A stretch of DNA of 36,362 nt, from positions 1 through 36,362 of the forward strand of contig JAJUGB010000009.1 in the NCBI GenBank assembly GCA_029268595.1, in the 5' to 3' direction. The notes under the pieces were generated by a model. The model searched no databases and was not told the origin of the DNA. It saw nothing but the letters and a program-made list of their open reading frames with translations. The stretch comes from Alcaligenaceae bacterium (GTDB taxonomy: Bacteria > Pseudomonadota > Gammaproteobacteria > Burkholderiales > Burkholderiaceae_B). Position 1 is the stretch's first letter; the number at the start of each line of letters is the position of its first letter. This document shows, one piece after another, positions 29,333 through 36,362 of this stretch. Both the position numbers and the translations under genes were made by a program.

Positions 29333-31126
29333 TCACAGGGGCTCGGTGTGCCGCAACAGCCATTCACGCGCCGCTCCTTGAACGTGGGGCGACAGACGCT
29401 GACGGACTTCCGCGTGGTAGTCGTTGAGCCACTGCCTCTCGTCGTCTTGCAGGGATTGCACATCGATACATCGGACGTCTATAGGACAGAGGGTAAGAGT
29501 TTCGAAGCGCAGAAACTCGCCAAACTCGGACCGACCTGCAACTGTGTTGGCAACAAGGTTTTCAATACGTATGCCCCACTTGCCGGGCCGGTACAACCCC
29601 GGCTCGTTGGAGGTGATCATGCCTGGCTCCATGGCGGCGTTTGGCGAGATTGGCGTCCGATAGGAAATCGACTGGGGCCCTTCATGCACGTTCATGAAAT
29701 AGCCCACGCCGTGCCCGGTCCCGTGACCAAAATCGACGCACCGCCTCCAGAGGGGCGCGCGCGCCAGAGGGTCGAGCATGGGGGCCGGCATGCCCCGGGG
29801 GAAAACGGCGCGAGACAGTGCGATCATGCCTTGCAGCACCGCAGTCACGTCGCGCTTCTGCTCTTCTGAAGGCTGGCCTATGGCCACCATACGGGTGATA
29901 TCCGTCGTACCACCCAAATACTGTCCCCCAGAATCAATAAGCAGCAGGCCGTCGCCCTCGATAAGCGCGTGAGACTCGGGGGTGGCATGGTAATGAGGCA
30001 TGGCCGCATTGGCATTAAACGCGGCAATAGTGGAAAAGCTTGGAGAAACGAAATGCGGCCTTGTGGCGCGCGCGGCAGTGATCTTCTCGTCGATGGTCAG
30101 TTCTGAAATTCGCTCCTTGCCCAACGCGCCTTCAAGCCAGGCAAAAAACTCGCACAATGCCGCCCCATCCTGTTCCATGGTCGCTCGCACTTGCTCGAGC
30201 TCGGCTTCCGTTTTGCGCGACTTGAGCAGCTGGGCCGGGTTGATGTCCTCGATGATGCGCGCTTGGGTAGACTGCAGAATATTGACGGTCGTTCTTGCAG
30301 GATCGATCAACAGAACCTCGCCGTCTGCCAGCTCACTCAAAGCAGAGTGCGCATCAGCATAGTCTCTTATTGTGATCCCGTCTGCCGCGAGCTCCTGTAC
30401 TAATTGCTCGTCCACCTGATCGGCAGCCACGAACAGCTGTACCGCATCCATGCTTAATAGCGCGTGGGCCAGGAACACGGGGTTGTACGACACATCGCTC
30501 CCACGCAAATTCAGTGTCCATGCAATATCGTCCAGGCTGGACATCCAGTGCCAGTCGGCTCCGCGCTTGGCCATCGCCTGACGCACGGCGCCAATATTCT
30601 CAACACGAGAACGGCAAGCAAATGGAGGCAAGTGCTGGTAAATGGGTGCTCTTGGCAATGGCGGTCTGTCGGTCCAGACCCGGCCGACAAGATCCAGCTC
30701 TGTGCGCAAACGCATGCGCCGCGGCTGGAGCGCTTTCTCCCATTGCCGACGCGTTTGGACGTTAAGAGTGAGCCCATCCACTGCGATGGTCGCGCCCTCG
30801 CGCAGGTTATCTGCCAACCATTCAGATACGCCGGGCACGTCAGTAGAGCCCGCCCTCATTGTCACAATGCCCGAACCGCGGAGGTCGTTCTCGGCCTGCT
30901 CCCAATAACGGCTGTCCGTCCAGAGCCCGGCAAAATCACTGGTAAGGACGAGCGTGCCGGCAGACCCGGCAAAGCCGCTTAACCAAGCTCGAGCCTGCCA
31001 ATGAGAGGGCAGATACTCCGACATGTGCGGGTCGGCTGTAAGCACCGCAAGAGCATCTACTTTCTCTTGGGCCATCACTTCGCGCACAGCGCGAATGCGG
31101 GATTCGATAGACGCGTGAGACACCAT
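29333..31126 (-). CDS. Xaa-Pro aminopeptidase P family (M24B)
   Basis: This 597-residue cytoplasmic metallopeptidase removes N-terminal residues before proline. Two creatinase-like N-terminal domains (residues 1 to about 310) precede the pita-bread catalytic domain. The five metal ligands are seen in LLIDSGGQYLGGTTDITRMV (two aspartates), GHGTGHGVGYFMNVHEGPQ (histidine), SNEPGLYRPGKWGIRIENL (two glutamates). Its length matches the three-domain APP1 type, not the shorter E. coli PepP. The ATG is preceded by GGAAGGAA, but a strong minus-strand terminator abuts this site (31136-31172). Confidence 0.95.
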   Translation of the reverse strand: MVSHASIESRIRAVREVMAQEKVDALAVLTADPHMSEYLPSHWQARAWLSGFAGSAGTLVLTSDFAGLWTDSRYWEQAENDLRGSGIVTMRAGSTDVPGVSEWLADNLREGATIAVDGLTLNVQTRRQWEKALQPRRMRLRTELDLVGRVWTDRPPLPRAPIYQHLPPFACRSRVENIGAVRQAMAKRGADWHWMSSLDDIAWTLNLRGSDVSYNPVFLAHALLSMDAVQLFVAADQVDEQLVQELAADGITIRDYADAHSALSELADGEVLLIDPARTTVNILQSTQARIIEDINPAQLLKSRKTEAELEQVRATMEQDGAALCEFFAWLEGALGKERISELTIDEKITAARATRPHFVSPSFSTIAAFNANAAMPHYHATPESHALIEGDGLLLIDSGGQYLGGTTDITRMVAIGQPSEEQKRDVTAVLQGMIALSRAVFPRGMPAPMLDPLARAPLWRRCVDFGHGTGHGVGYFMNVHEGPQSISYRTPISPNAAMEPGMITSNEPGLYRPGKWGIRIENLVANTVAGRSEFGEFLRFETLTLCPIDVRCIDVQSLQDDERQWLNDYHAEVRQRLSPHVQGAAREWLLRHTEPL

Positions 31127-31133
31127 ATTCCTT

Positions 31134-31172
31134 CCAAAAAAACAGCGCCTCTTCTAGGGAAAAGGCGCTGTT
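31134..31172 (-). terminator. Intrinsic terminator of the scoAB unit
   Basis: Read on the minus strand, AACAGCGCCT (31172-31163) pairs perfectly with AGGCGCTGTT (31150-31141) over a 12-base loop and runs into seven Ts (31142-31136). It ends the scoA-scoB transcript. The T-run lies directly against the GGAAGGAA ribosome-binding site of the downstream aminopeptidase gene. Confidence 0.9.
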
Positions 31173-31222
31173 CGCGAGCACGAGTAACGCCGATGAACCG
31201 GCAGGACGCGCCCTAGAATGCG

Positions 31223-31876
31223 TTAAGCAAAGTTGGCCAAGTCCAGTTTAGCCTTGGTCTTGGCCTTGATTTCTTCGACTGTTACATCGGGAGCGAGTTC
31301 GACCAGTTTCAGGCCATTGTCCGATACTTCCATTACCCCTAAGTCGGTAATGATCAGATCGACGACTCCAACGCCGGTCAAGGGCAGCGTGCATTCGGGC
31401 AAAAGCTTGAACTCTTCCGTGCCGTCTTTCTTTCGAGCAACGTGATCCATCAAAATGACGACCTTACCCACGCCGGCCACTAGATCCATGGCGCCGCCCA
31501 TGCCTTTGATCATTTTGCCCGGTATCATCCAGTTGGCGAGGTCGCCTTTCTCGGATACTTGCATTGCGCCGAGAATGGCCAAGTTGATTTTACCGCCCCG
31601 AATCATCGCAAATGAATCGGCAGACGAAAAGAAGGACGATCCGGGCAGGGTCGTGACAGTCTGCTTGCCTGCATTGATCAGGTCGGGGTCGACTTCCTCT
31701 TCAGTAGGAAAAGGCCCGATCCCCAACAAGCCGTTTTCTGACTGCAACCATACCTTGATGCCCGGAGGCACATGGTTAGCAACCAAGGTGGGCATGCCGA
31801 TGCCCAAATTCACATAGAAGCCGTCTTTTAATTCGCGGGCTGCGCGAGCGGCCATTTGATCTCGATTCCACGGCAT
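31223..31876 (-). CDS. scoB: 3-oxoacid CoA-transferase subunit B
   Basis: This 217-residue beta subunit belongs to the family I CoA-transferases, here most like succinyl-CoA:3-ketoacid CoA-transferase, which activates acetoacetate. The catalytic glutamate is E47 in [28 protein letters not shown] and [19 protein letters not shown] are family marks. The start ATG lies 2 bases after the scoA stop, with AAGGAGG overlapping the end of scoA. A 3-oxoadipate CoA-transferase (PcaJ) role cannot be excluded, but no catechol genes are nearby. A terminator follows. Confidence 0.93.
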   Translation of the reverse strand: MPWNRDQMAARAARELKDGFYVNLGIGMPTLVANHVPPGIKVWLQSENGLLGIGPFPTEEEVDPDLINAGKQTVTTLPGSSFFSSADSFAMIRGGKINLAILGAMQVSEKGDLANWMIPGKMIKGMGGAMDLVAGVGKVVILMDHVARKKDGTEEFKLLPECTLPLTGVGVVDLIITDLGVMEVSDNGLKLVELAPDVTVEEIKAKTKAKLDLANFA

Positions 31877-31878
31877 GA

Positions 31879-32586
31879 TCAGCCTCCTTGTGCGCTACGA
31901 ATGGTGCGCTGCTCGATGCGTTTTTCGGGGTTGGGGTTGTGCACGATACGGTGCACATAGATACCCGGCAGGTGGATCTGGTCTGGGTCCAGGTCGCCGA
32001 CCTCCACCAACTTTTCCACTTCCACAATGGTGACTTTGCCGGCCATCGCCACGTTCGGGTTGAAGTTGCGGGCGGTCTTGCGAAAGACGAGATTGCCGCT
32101 GCGATCGGCGATATAGGCCTTGACCAGACTTACATCAGGCGTCAGGGAGCGCTCCATGAGGTACTGTTCGCCGTCGAACTCGCGGGTCTCCTTGCCTTCG
32201 GCTACCAAGGTGCCAACCCCGGTCTTGGTGAAGAACGCCGGTATGCCGGCTCCTCCGGCGCGGAGCTTTTCTGCCAAAGTGCCCTGCGGCGTGAACTCGA
32301 GCTCAAGCTCTCCGGCCAGATATTGACGCTCGAATTCTTTATTTTCACCTACATAAGAGGAAATCATTTTCTTGATCTGCCGCGTCGCCAGCAGCAAACC
32401 GAGCCCCGCCCCATCCACGCCGGCGTTATTGCTGACACAAGTCAGATCACGAACACCGGAGTCACGCAGCGCTTCTATGAGCGCCTCGGGCAAACCGCAC
32501 AAGCCAAAGCCGCCTACCCCTATCATCTGCCCGTCTTTTACGACGTCCTTCAACGCCTCGATGGCGTTTTTATAGACTTTATCCAT
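31879..32586 (-). CDS. scoA: 3-oxoacid CoA-transferase subunit A
   Basis: This 235-residue alpha subunit pairs with scoB. The CoA-transferase glycine motif is [20 protein letters not shown] near the N-terminus, followed by [16 protein letters not shown] and [21 protein letters not shown], the oxyanion-site region. The frame is open to 32628; I chose the ATG at 32586 (MDKVYKN) because AAGGAG lies just before it. It works in ketone-body or acetoacetate use, feeding acetyl-CoA metabolism. The thioesterase gene lies 87 bases upstream on the same strand and may be cotranscribed. Confidence 0.93.
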   Translation of the reverse strand: MDKVYKNAIEALKDVVKDGQMIGVGGFGLCGLPEALIEALRDSGVRDLTCVSNNAGVDGAGLGLLLATRQIKKMISSYVGENKEFERQYLAGELELEFTPQGTLAEKLRAGGAGIPAFFTKTGVGTLVAEGKETREFDGEQYLMERSLTPDVSLVKAYIADRSGNLVFRKTARNFNPNVAMAGKVTIVEVEKLVEVGDLDPDQIHLPGIYVHRIVHNPNPEKRIEQRTIRSAQGG

Positions 32587-32673
32587 GTCTCCTTCCTTGT
32601 CCTTCATTAAGTAAGGCGTAGCCGGCAAAAAGCGGAACCGCTCGTTTGGCGGCTTGCGCTCACGTTGGGCCCC

Positions 32674-33126
32674 TCATTTGGCCGACTTGAAACAGCGAGC
32701 GTAGCCGGCCAGCTCCTCAGGCGTCCATGCGCACGATTTGCCCGTGACCGAGTCCGTATTCACTGTTATATTTTTTCCTCGAGCGTAGACGGTTCCCGGG
32801 TCTTCCTGCGTGGTGATGACAAAGTCGTACTCCATACTGGAGCGACCCACGCGAACGAATTGCAGCTCGATCAGGGCGGTGGCCGGGTAGCGTAGCGGTT
32901 TTAAATAATCGCACGAAGCATGAACCAACAGCGCTTCTCGGGCGCCGGGCACAGGGAAGCCCGCTTCTGCATAAAGCAGTGCTCTTGCTTCCTCGATATA
33001 ACGCATGTAGACGGTATTGTTGACGTGATTCAAGGCGTCCAGGTCGCCCCATCGCACGGGAATGACACAACCAAACACCATACCAGGCTGCAACAAAGGG
33101 GACGCACTTTGCTTAGGATCCGACAC
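32674..33126 (-). CDS. Acyl-CoA thioesterase, 4HBT family
   Basis: This hot-dog-fold thioesterase resembles the 4-hydroxybenzoyl-CoA thioesterase family. The active-site segment is IPVRWGDLDALNHVNNTVYM, with the catalytic-type aspartate and HVNN, followed by RYIEEARALLY and later YDFVITTQEDPGTVYARG. The frame is open to an ATG at 33213 (179 residues). The first 29 residues do not look like family sequence, so I favour the GTG at 33126 (150 residues), though no start has a good Shine-Dalgarno. The substrate is unknown. It sits beside CoA-transferase and ETF-QO genes, consistent with acyl-CoA turnover. Confidence 0.85.
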   Translation of the reverse strand: MSDPKQSASPLLQPGMVFGCVIPVRWGDLDALNHVNNTVYMRYIEEARALLYAEAGFPVPGAREALLVHASCDYLKPLRYPATALIELQFVRVGRSSMEYDFVITTQEDPGTVYARGKNITVNTDSVTGKSCAWTPEELAGYARCFKSAK

Positions 33127-33276
33127 TGCTTTCACCCCGAGTTCAAACAGCGACAAGTATAGCGGCAAGCCAGGATCGGGCGGCAAGAAATGATTCAGCC
33201 CGACTTCGCCCACGCCATACCGGATCGCTCAGTAGTCGGGGCCGCACGGATGCTTCATTTTGCTGCATTGCAGTAC

Positions 33277-33296
33277 ACTCTGGCCTAAATCAGAGT
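33277..33296. promoter_or_regulatory. Inverted repeat before the ETF-QO gene
   Basis: ACTCTG (33277-33282) and CAGAGT (33291-33296) form an 8-base-spaced inverted repeat in the divergent gap between the thioesterase and ETF-QO genes. It overlaps a weak -10-like TACACT (33274-33279). It could be an operator for a dimeric regulator of fatty-acid genes, but this is only a pattern. Confidence 0.3.
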
Positions 33297-33343
33297 AACG
33301 CCGCGCCGCGCGCGCATTATCAAAACATCGGAGATACCTACCC

Positions 33344-34990
33344 ATGGCCGAGCGCGAATCAATGGAATACGATGTCGTCGTGGTCGGAGGCGGGCCTGCG
33401 GGGCTGGCCACCGCCATTCGACTAAAGCAACTGGCAGTCGAGCGCGACCACGACATCAGCGTCTGTGTGTTGGAGAAGGGGTCGGAACTGGGCGCCCATA
33501 TATTGTCGGGCGCGGTCGTTGACCCGCGCGCGCTCACCGAACTTATCCCTGACTGGAAAGAAAAAGGCGCGCCGCTGGACACACCCGTGACGGAAGACAA
33601 ATTCCTGTTCCTGACGCAGACGGGCTCCCGTTCCACGCCCAACTGGCTCCTGCCCGAATGTTTCCAGAACCACGGTAACTATATTGTCCGCTTGGGCAAT
33701 CTTGTGCAGTGGCTGGGACAGCAGGCCGAGAGTCTCGGCGTCGATGTGTTCCCGGGATTCGCCGCCGTCGAAGTCCTTTACAACGAATCCGGAGCAGTAC
33801 GCGGTGTCGCGACCGGTGACATGGGTGTCGCGCGCGACGGAACTCCCACAGCCAACTATCAGCCCGGCATGGAGCTGCACGCGCGTTACACGGTGTTCGC
33901 TGAAGGCTCAAGGGGCCAATTGGGCCGTCAGCTTATTGAACGGTACAAGTTGGACGACGGACGGGATCCACAAAGCTACGCAATCGGGATCAAAGAGTTA
34001 TGGGAAGTCGATCCCGCACAGTCGCAGCCGGGTCTGGTCGTGCACACGTCGGGCTGGCCTCTTGATTCAGACACCTACGGTGGCTCTTTCCTGTATCACC
34101 TTTCCGGCAACCTCGTTGCCGTCGGTCTGGTAGTGGGGCTCGATTATGCCAACCCGTGGTTATCCCCTTTTGAAGAGTTCCAACGGTACAAGACGCATCC
34201 GGCCATACGCACCACCTTCGAAGGCGGCAAGCGCATCGCCTATGGTGCCCGTTCGCTTACAGCCGGCGGACTGCTTTCCCTGCCCAAACTCACCTTTCCG
34301 GGCGGCGTCATGGTCGGCTGCGAAGCCGGCTTCCTGAATGCGTCGCGCATCAAAGGCAGTCATGCTGCAATGAAAAGCGGCATGATGGCTGCCGAGGCGG
34401 CTTTTCACGCGCTTGTCACGGACCGCAGCCTGGACGAACTGACCGCCTATCCTCAAGCATTCCAGCAGTCCTGGCTGCACGAAGAATTGAACAAATCGCG
34501 CAACTTCAAGCAATGGTTCAAGAAGGGGCGCACAGTGGGCACATTGATGACCGGCATAGAGCAATGGCTGTTAAAGGGCAATATCCCCTGGACCATCCAT
34601 CGCACCAAGCCGGACCACGCCTGTCTGCAACCTGCGGCCGAATGCGCTCGTATCGAATATCCCAAGCCAGACGGCAAGCTCACTTTCGATCGGCTGAGCT
34701 CGGTATTTATATCCAACACCAACCACGAGGAGGACGAGCCAGTCCACCTTACGCTCAAGGACCCTTCCGTCCCGGTACAAGTAAACTTGGCGAAGTACGG
34801 CGGGCCCGAAGCGCGATACTGTCCGGCCGGGGTATACGAGTTCGTCAAGGCCGACACGGGCGAGGACCGCTTGCAAATCAACGCGCAGAACTGCGTGCAT
34901 TGCAAGACTTGCGACATCAAGGACCCGACCCAGAACATCGTGTGGGTCGCCCCGCAAGGTGGCGAAGGCCCTGTATATAACGGCATGTAA
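33344..34990 (+). CDS. Electron transfer flavoprotein-ubiquinone oxidoreductase
   Basis: ETF-QO passes electrons from the electron transfer flavoprotein, reduced by acyl-CoA and other dehydrogenases, to ubiquinone at the inner membrane. The 548-residue protein has an N-terminal FAD Rossmann motif (VVVVGGGPAGLATAIRLKQL), the ubiquinone/membrane-contact region in the middle (SLPKLTFPGGVMVGCEAGFL) and a C-terminal [4Fe-4S] ferredoxin-like domain. Its cysteines are in ARYCPAGVYEF and NCVHCKTCDIKDP. Length and domain order are those of the family. The ATG at 33344 follows a GGAG at 33330-33333. The etfAB genes are not in the window. Confidence 0.97.
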   Translation: MAERESMEYDVVVVGGGPAGLATAIRLKQLAVERDHDISVCVLEKGSELGAHILSGAVVDPRALTELIPDWKEKGAPLDTPVTEDKFLFLTQTGSRSTPNWLLPECFQNHGNYIVRLGNLVQWLGQQAESLGVDVFPGFAAVEVLYNESGAVRGVATGDMGVARDGTPTANYQPGMELHARYTVFAEGSRGQLGRQLIERYKLDDGRDPQSYAIGIKELWEVDPAQSQPGLVVHTSGWPLDSDTYGGSFLYHLSGNLVAVGLVVGLDYANPWLSPFEEFQRYKTHPAIRTTFEGGKRIAYGARSLTAGGLLSLPKLTFPGGVMVGCEAGFLNASRIKGSHAAMKSGMMAAEAAFHALVTDRSLDELTAYPQAFQQSWLHEELNKSRNFKQWFKKGRTVGTLMTGIEQWLLKGNIPWTIHRTKPDHACLQPAAECARIEYPKPDGKLTFDRLSSVFISNTNHEEDEPVHLTLKDPSVPVQVNLAKYGGPEARYCPAGVYEFVKADTGEDRLQINAQNCVHCKTCDIKDPTQNIVWVAPQGGEGPVYNGM

Positions 34991-35104
34991 GAGAGGCCCC
35001 GGTACGGGACAGCTTGGGGGCCCGCTGCGTAACTGCTTATTGCGCTCACCTCCAAGCTCGAGCATTTAGCGAAGGATCATCGAAGGCCGATCAGATGTGG
35101 CGCG

Positions 35105-35145
35105 GAGCTCGGGCCTTTTAGTTCCGAGCTCGGGCCTTTTAGTTC
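35105..35145 (+). repeat. Two tandem copies of a 21-base sequence
   Basis: GAGCTCGGGCCTTTTAGTTC occurs at 35105-35124 and again at 35126-35145, identical over 20 bases and 21 apart. It lies in the 210-base gap between the ETF-QO and EamA 3' ends, where I see no gene and no convincing terminator. It could be a recent slippage duplication. Confidence 0.85.
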
Positions 35146-35200
35146 TATTCGTGCGGCATGCAGCGAGAGATCAGGATGCCGTCTATGCTTACAGAGGCAG

Positions 35201-36115
35201 CTAACGAGAAACGGTGGCTTGCTTGCCTTCACGCCGAGAGAAGACATCGGCCGGAAGATTGACGGCAACAAGCCCAGCCAACATAAGCACCATGCCAATA
35301 AGCTCAATGGGGCCAGGCTGCTCACCCAAGACTGCCCAGGCCAATACGATGGCAAGCACAGGAACACCAAGGCTGCACATCCCGGCAACCGTAGCATCGA
35401 CTCGACGCACCACAAAGAGCCAAAGCGCCCATGCGACGGCGGAGGCAAACACCCCTAAATACAAAATGCCCCACACGGTGGCAGGCCCCCAGATTATTGG
35501 CTGGTCTGGATAGAACCAGACAAAGGGCAAGGTGAAAACCGTGCCCAAAAGCATCTGCCACATGGTGAGACTCAAGACGTCTGGGCGGTGTCTCTGAAAC
35601 ATCATCTTGCTGAGCACCGTTCCGATGGCCCACGCCATACCGCCACACAAGGCCAGGAAAGAGCTGAACAGGCCCATGCCCTTCCATGGGCCGATTACCG
35701 CGAACAGACCCGCGCCGGCGAGCACAAAGCCGACGACGTGGTTTCGCTTGGGGCGTTCGCCCAGTAGTGCCCAGGCGAACAAGGCCACCCAAAACGGCAA
35801 GGTGTAGGCCACCATCACGACCTTACCGGTTCCCCCCGTGATAAGAGCCATTTGAACGAGGCATTGGTAAGCCGTTGTTTGGAAAACCGCTATGCCGATG
35901 GTGTACCAGAATGGCGGAAAGCCCATCGGCCTGCCTTGAAGGAGAACGATGACAAGCAGCGTCAGGAACCCCAATGCGTAGCGCACGGCGACCAGATCGA
36001 AAGACCCGATATAGTCCACGAGGAACTTCATGACGACCCAGCCGCTTCCCCATATCAACACGGTCAAAGCCATCAGCATCAACGCACGCGGGTCGGTAGA
36101 CGCAGTGTTCAACAC
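35201..36115 (-). CDS. EamA family (DMT) transporter
   Basis: This protein of about 304 residues has ten predicted membrane helices in two EamA repeats (roughly residues 10-140 and 150-290), the drug/metabolite transporter fold that exports amino acids or other metabolites. Typical sequences are LTVLIWGSGWVVMKFLVD near the start, PFWVALFAWALLGERP at the end of repeat one and LGVPVLAIVLAWAVLGEQPG in repeat two. The frame is open to a TTG at 36145, but that codon lies in the T-run of the acs terminator. I use the GTG at 36115, close to a GGAG; a start at the neighbouring TTG is equally possible. The substrate is unknown. Confidence 0.9.
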   Translation of the reverse strand: MLNTASTDPRALMLMALTVLIWGSGWVVMKFLVDYIGSFDLVAVRYALGFLTLLVIVLLQGRPMGFPPFWYTIGIAVFQTTAYQCLVQMALITGGTGKVVMVAYTLPFWVALFAWALLGERPKRNHVVGFVLAGAGLFAVIGPWKGMGLFSSFLALCGGMAWAIGTVLSKMMFQRHRPDVLSLTMWQMLLGTVFTLPFVWFYPDQPIIWGPATVWGILYLGVFASAVAWALWLFVVRRVDATVAGMCSLGVPVLAIVLAWAVLGEQPGPIELIGMVLMLAGLVAVNLPADVFSRREGKQATVSR

Positions 36116-36144
36116 ATTCTCCAAAGAGCCCGTGAGGGCGCACA

Positions 36145-36182
36145 AAAATTTCGGGCCGGGCGCTTAAGGTGCGACCGGCCCG
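36145..36182 (-). terminator. Intrinsic terminator after acs
   Basis: On the minus strand CGGGCCGG (36182-36175) pairs perfectly with CCGGCCCG (36159-36152), with further CGC/GCG pairing inside the loop. It is followed by AAATTTTTG. It ends the acs transcript 20 bases after the stop codon and separates it from the EamA gene. Confidence 0.85.
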
Positions 36183-36201
36183 CCCATTACGGAGCCAAGC
36201 T

Positions 36202-36362
36202 TTAAACCGCCTGAGACAACTGCTGCAATATGGCGGGGTTCTCGAGCGTGGAGACGTCCTGAGTGATTTCTTCACCCTTGGCCACTATACGCAATAGCCG
36301 CCGCATGATTTTGCCCGAGCGTGTCTTGGGAAGGTTCTCGCCAAAGCGAATATCGCGCGGCT
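36202..36362 (-). CDS. acs: Acetyl-CoA synthetase, C-terminal end (partial)
   Basis: Only the last 53 codons lie in the window; the 5' part continues past 36362. The reading is [20 protein letters not shown], then [20 protein letters not shown] and [12 protein letters not shown] before [17 protein letters not shown] is the hallmark C-terminal motif of Acs, with the catalytic, acetylation-regulated lysine. [14 protein letters not shown] then distinguishes Acs from propionyl-CoA synthetases fairly well. The enzyme activates acetate to acetyl-CoA with ATP. Confidence 0.92.
   Translation of the reverse strand, partial: PRDIRFGENLPKTRSGKIMRRLLRIVAKGEEITQDVSTLENPAILQQLSQAV

Noticed and set aside
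34995-35022. GGCCCC/GGGGCC hairpin after the ETF-QO gene as a terminator
   Set aside because: The loop is 16 bases and no T-run follows; support is too weak to annotate.

Overview
The window looks like an ordinary stretch of core chromosome from a betaproteobacterium of the order Burkholderiales, most likely family Alcaligenaceae (the Bordetella, Achromobacter and Pusillimonas group). This rests on protein character and gene order: leuS-lptE-holA-proA, a pyrG-kdsA-eno-ftsB cluster, an fkpB-ispH pair, Burkholderiales-type ETF:ubiquinone oxidoreductase, and zinc-free L28, L31 and L33. Genus assignment is inference. I see no rRNA, tRNA, CRISPR array, insertion sequence, integrase or phage gene.

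Layout. 1-5400: a hemerythrin-like protein and a secreted DUF4168 protein (+) face a minus-strand operon fkpB-ispH-ydgA-like. Divergent radC follows, then rpmE2 behind a 327-base leader built of degenerate 13-base repeats. 5400-11320: an ArnT-like glycosyltransferase translationally coupled to a MATE exporter (+), cfa (-) converging on it, and a Bcr/CflA-type MFS exporter (+). 11320-12080: a possible 50-residue, strongly basic protein, then rpmB, rpmG and a clear terminator. 12120-19830: leuS, lptE, holA, proA, then hemJ and a THUMP-domain 23S rRNA methyltransferase, all on +. 19870-23740: a 63-residue unknown protein with its own near-ideal, highly symmetric promoter and terminator, an RDD membrane protein, a decayed AMP-binding protein, a gamma-carbonic anhydrase homologue and hslO (Hsp33). 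23810-24845: an orphan TadE-like protein.

24990-33130 is almost all minus strand. It holds pyrG-kdsA-eno-ftsB (CTP, KDO-8-phosphate, glycolysis, division), an M24 aminopeptidase P, the two subunits of a 3-oxoacid CoA-transferase (scoA-scoB) and a 4HBT thioesterase. ETF-QO follows on +, then an EamA exporter and the 3' end of acetyl-CoA synthetase (acs) on -, which runs off the window.

Themes are the cell envelope (lptE, kdsA, cfa, ydgA-like, glycosyltransferase), translation (L28, L31, L33, leuS, rRNA methylation) and acyl-CoA metabolism (scoAB, thioesterase, ETF-QO, acs). I found no convincing new multi-gene system. The signals most worth a second look are small: the repeat-built rpmE2 leader, the basic ORF before rpmB, the symmetric promoter of the 63-residue gene, the eroded AMP-binding protein, and a terminator abutting the ribosome-binding site of the aminopeptidase gene.
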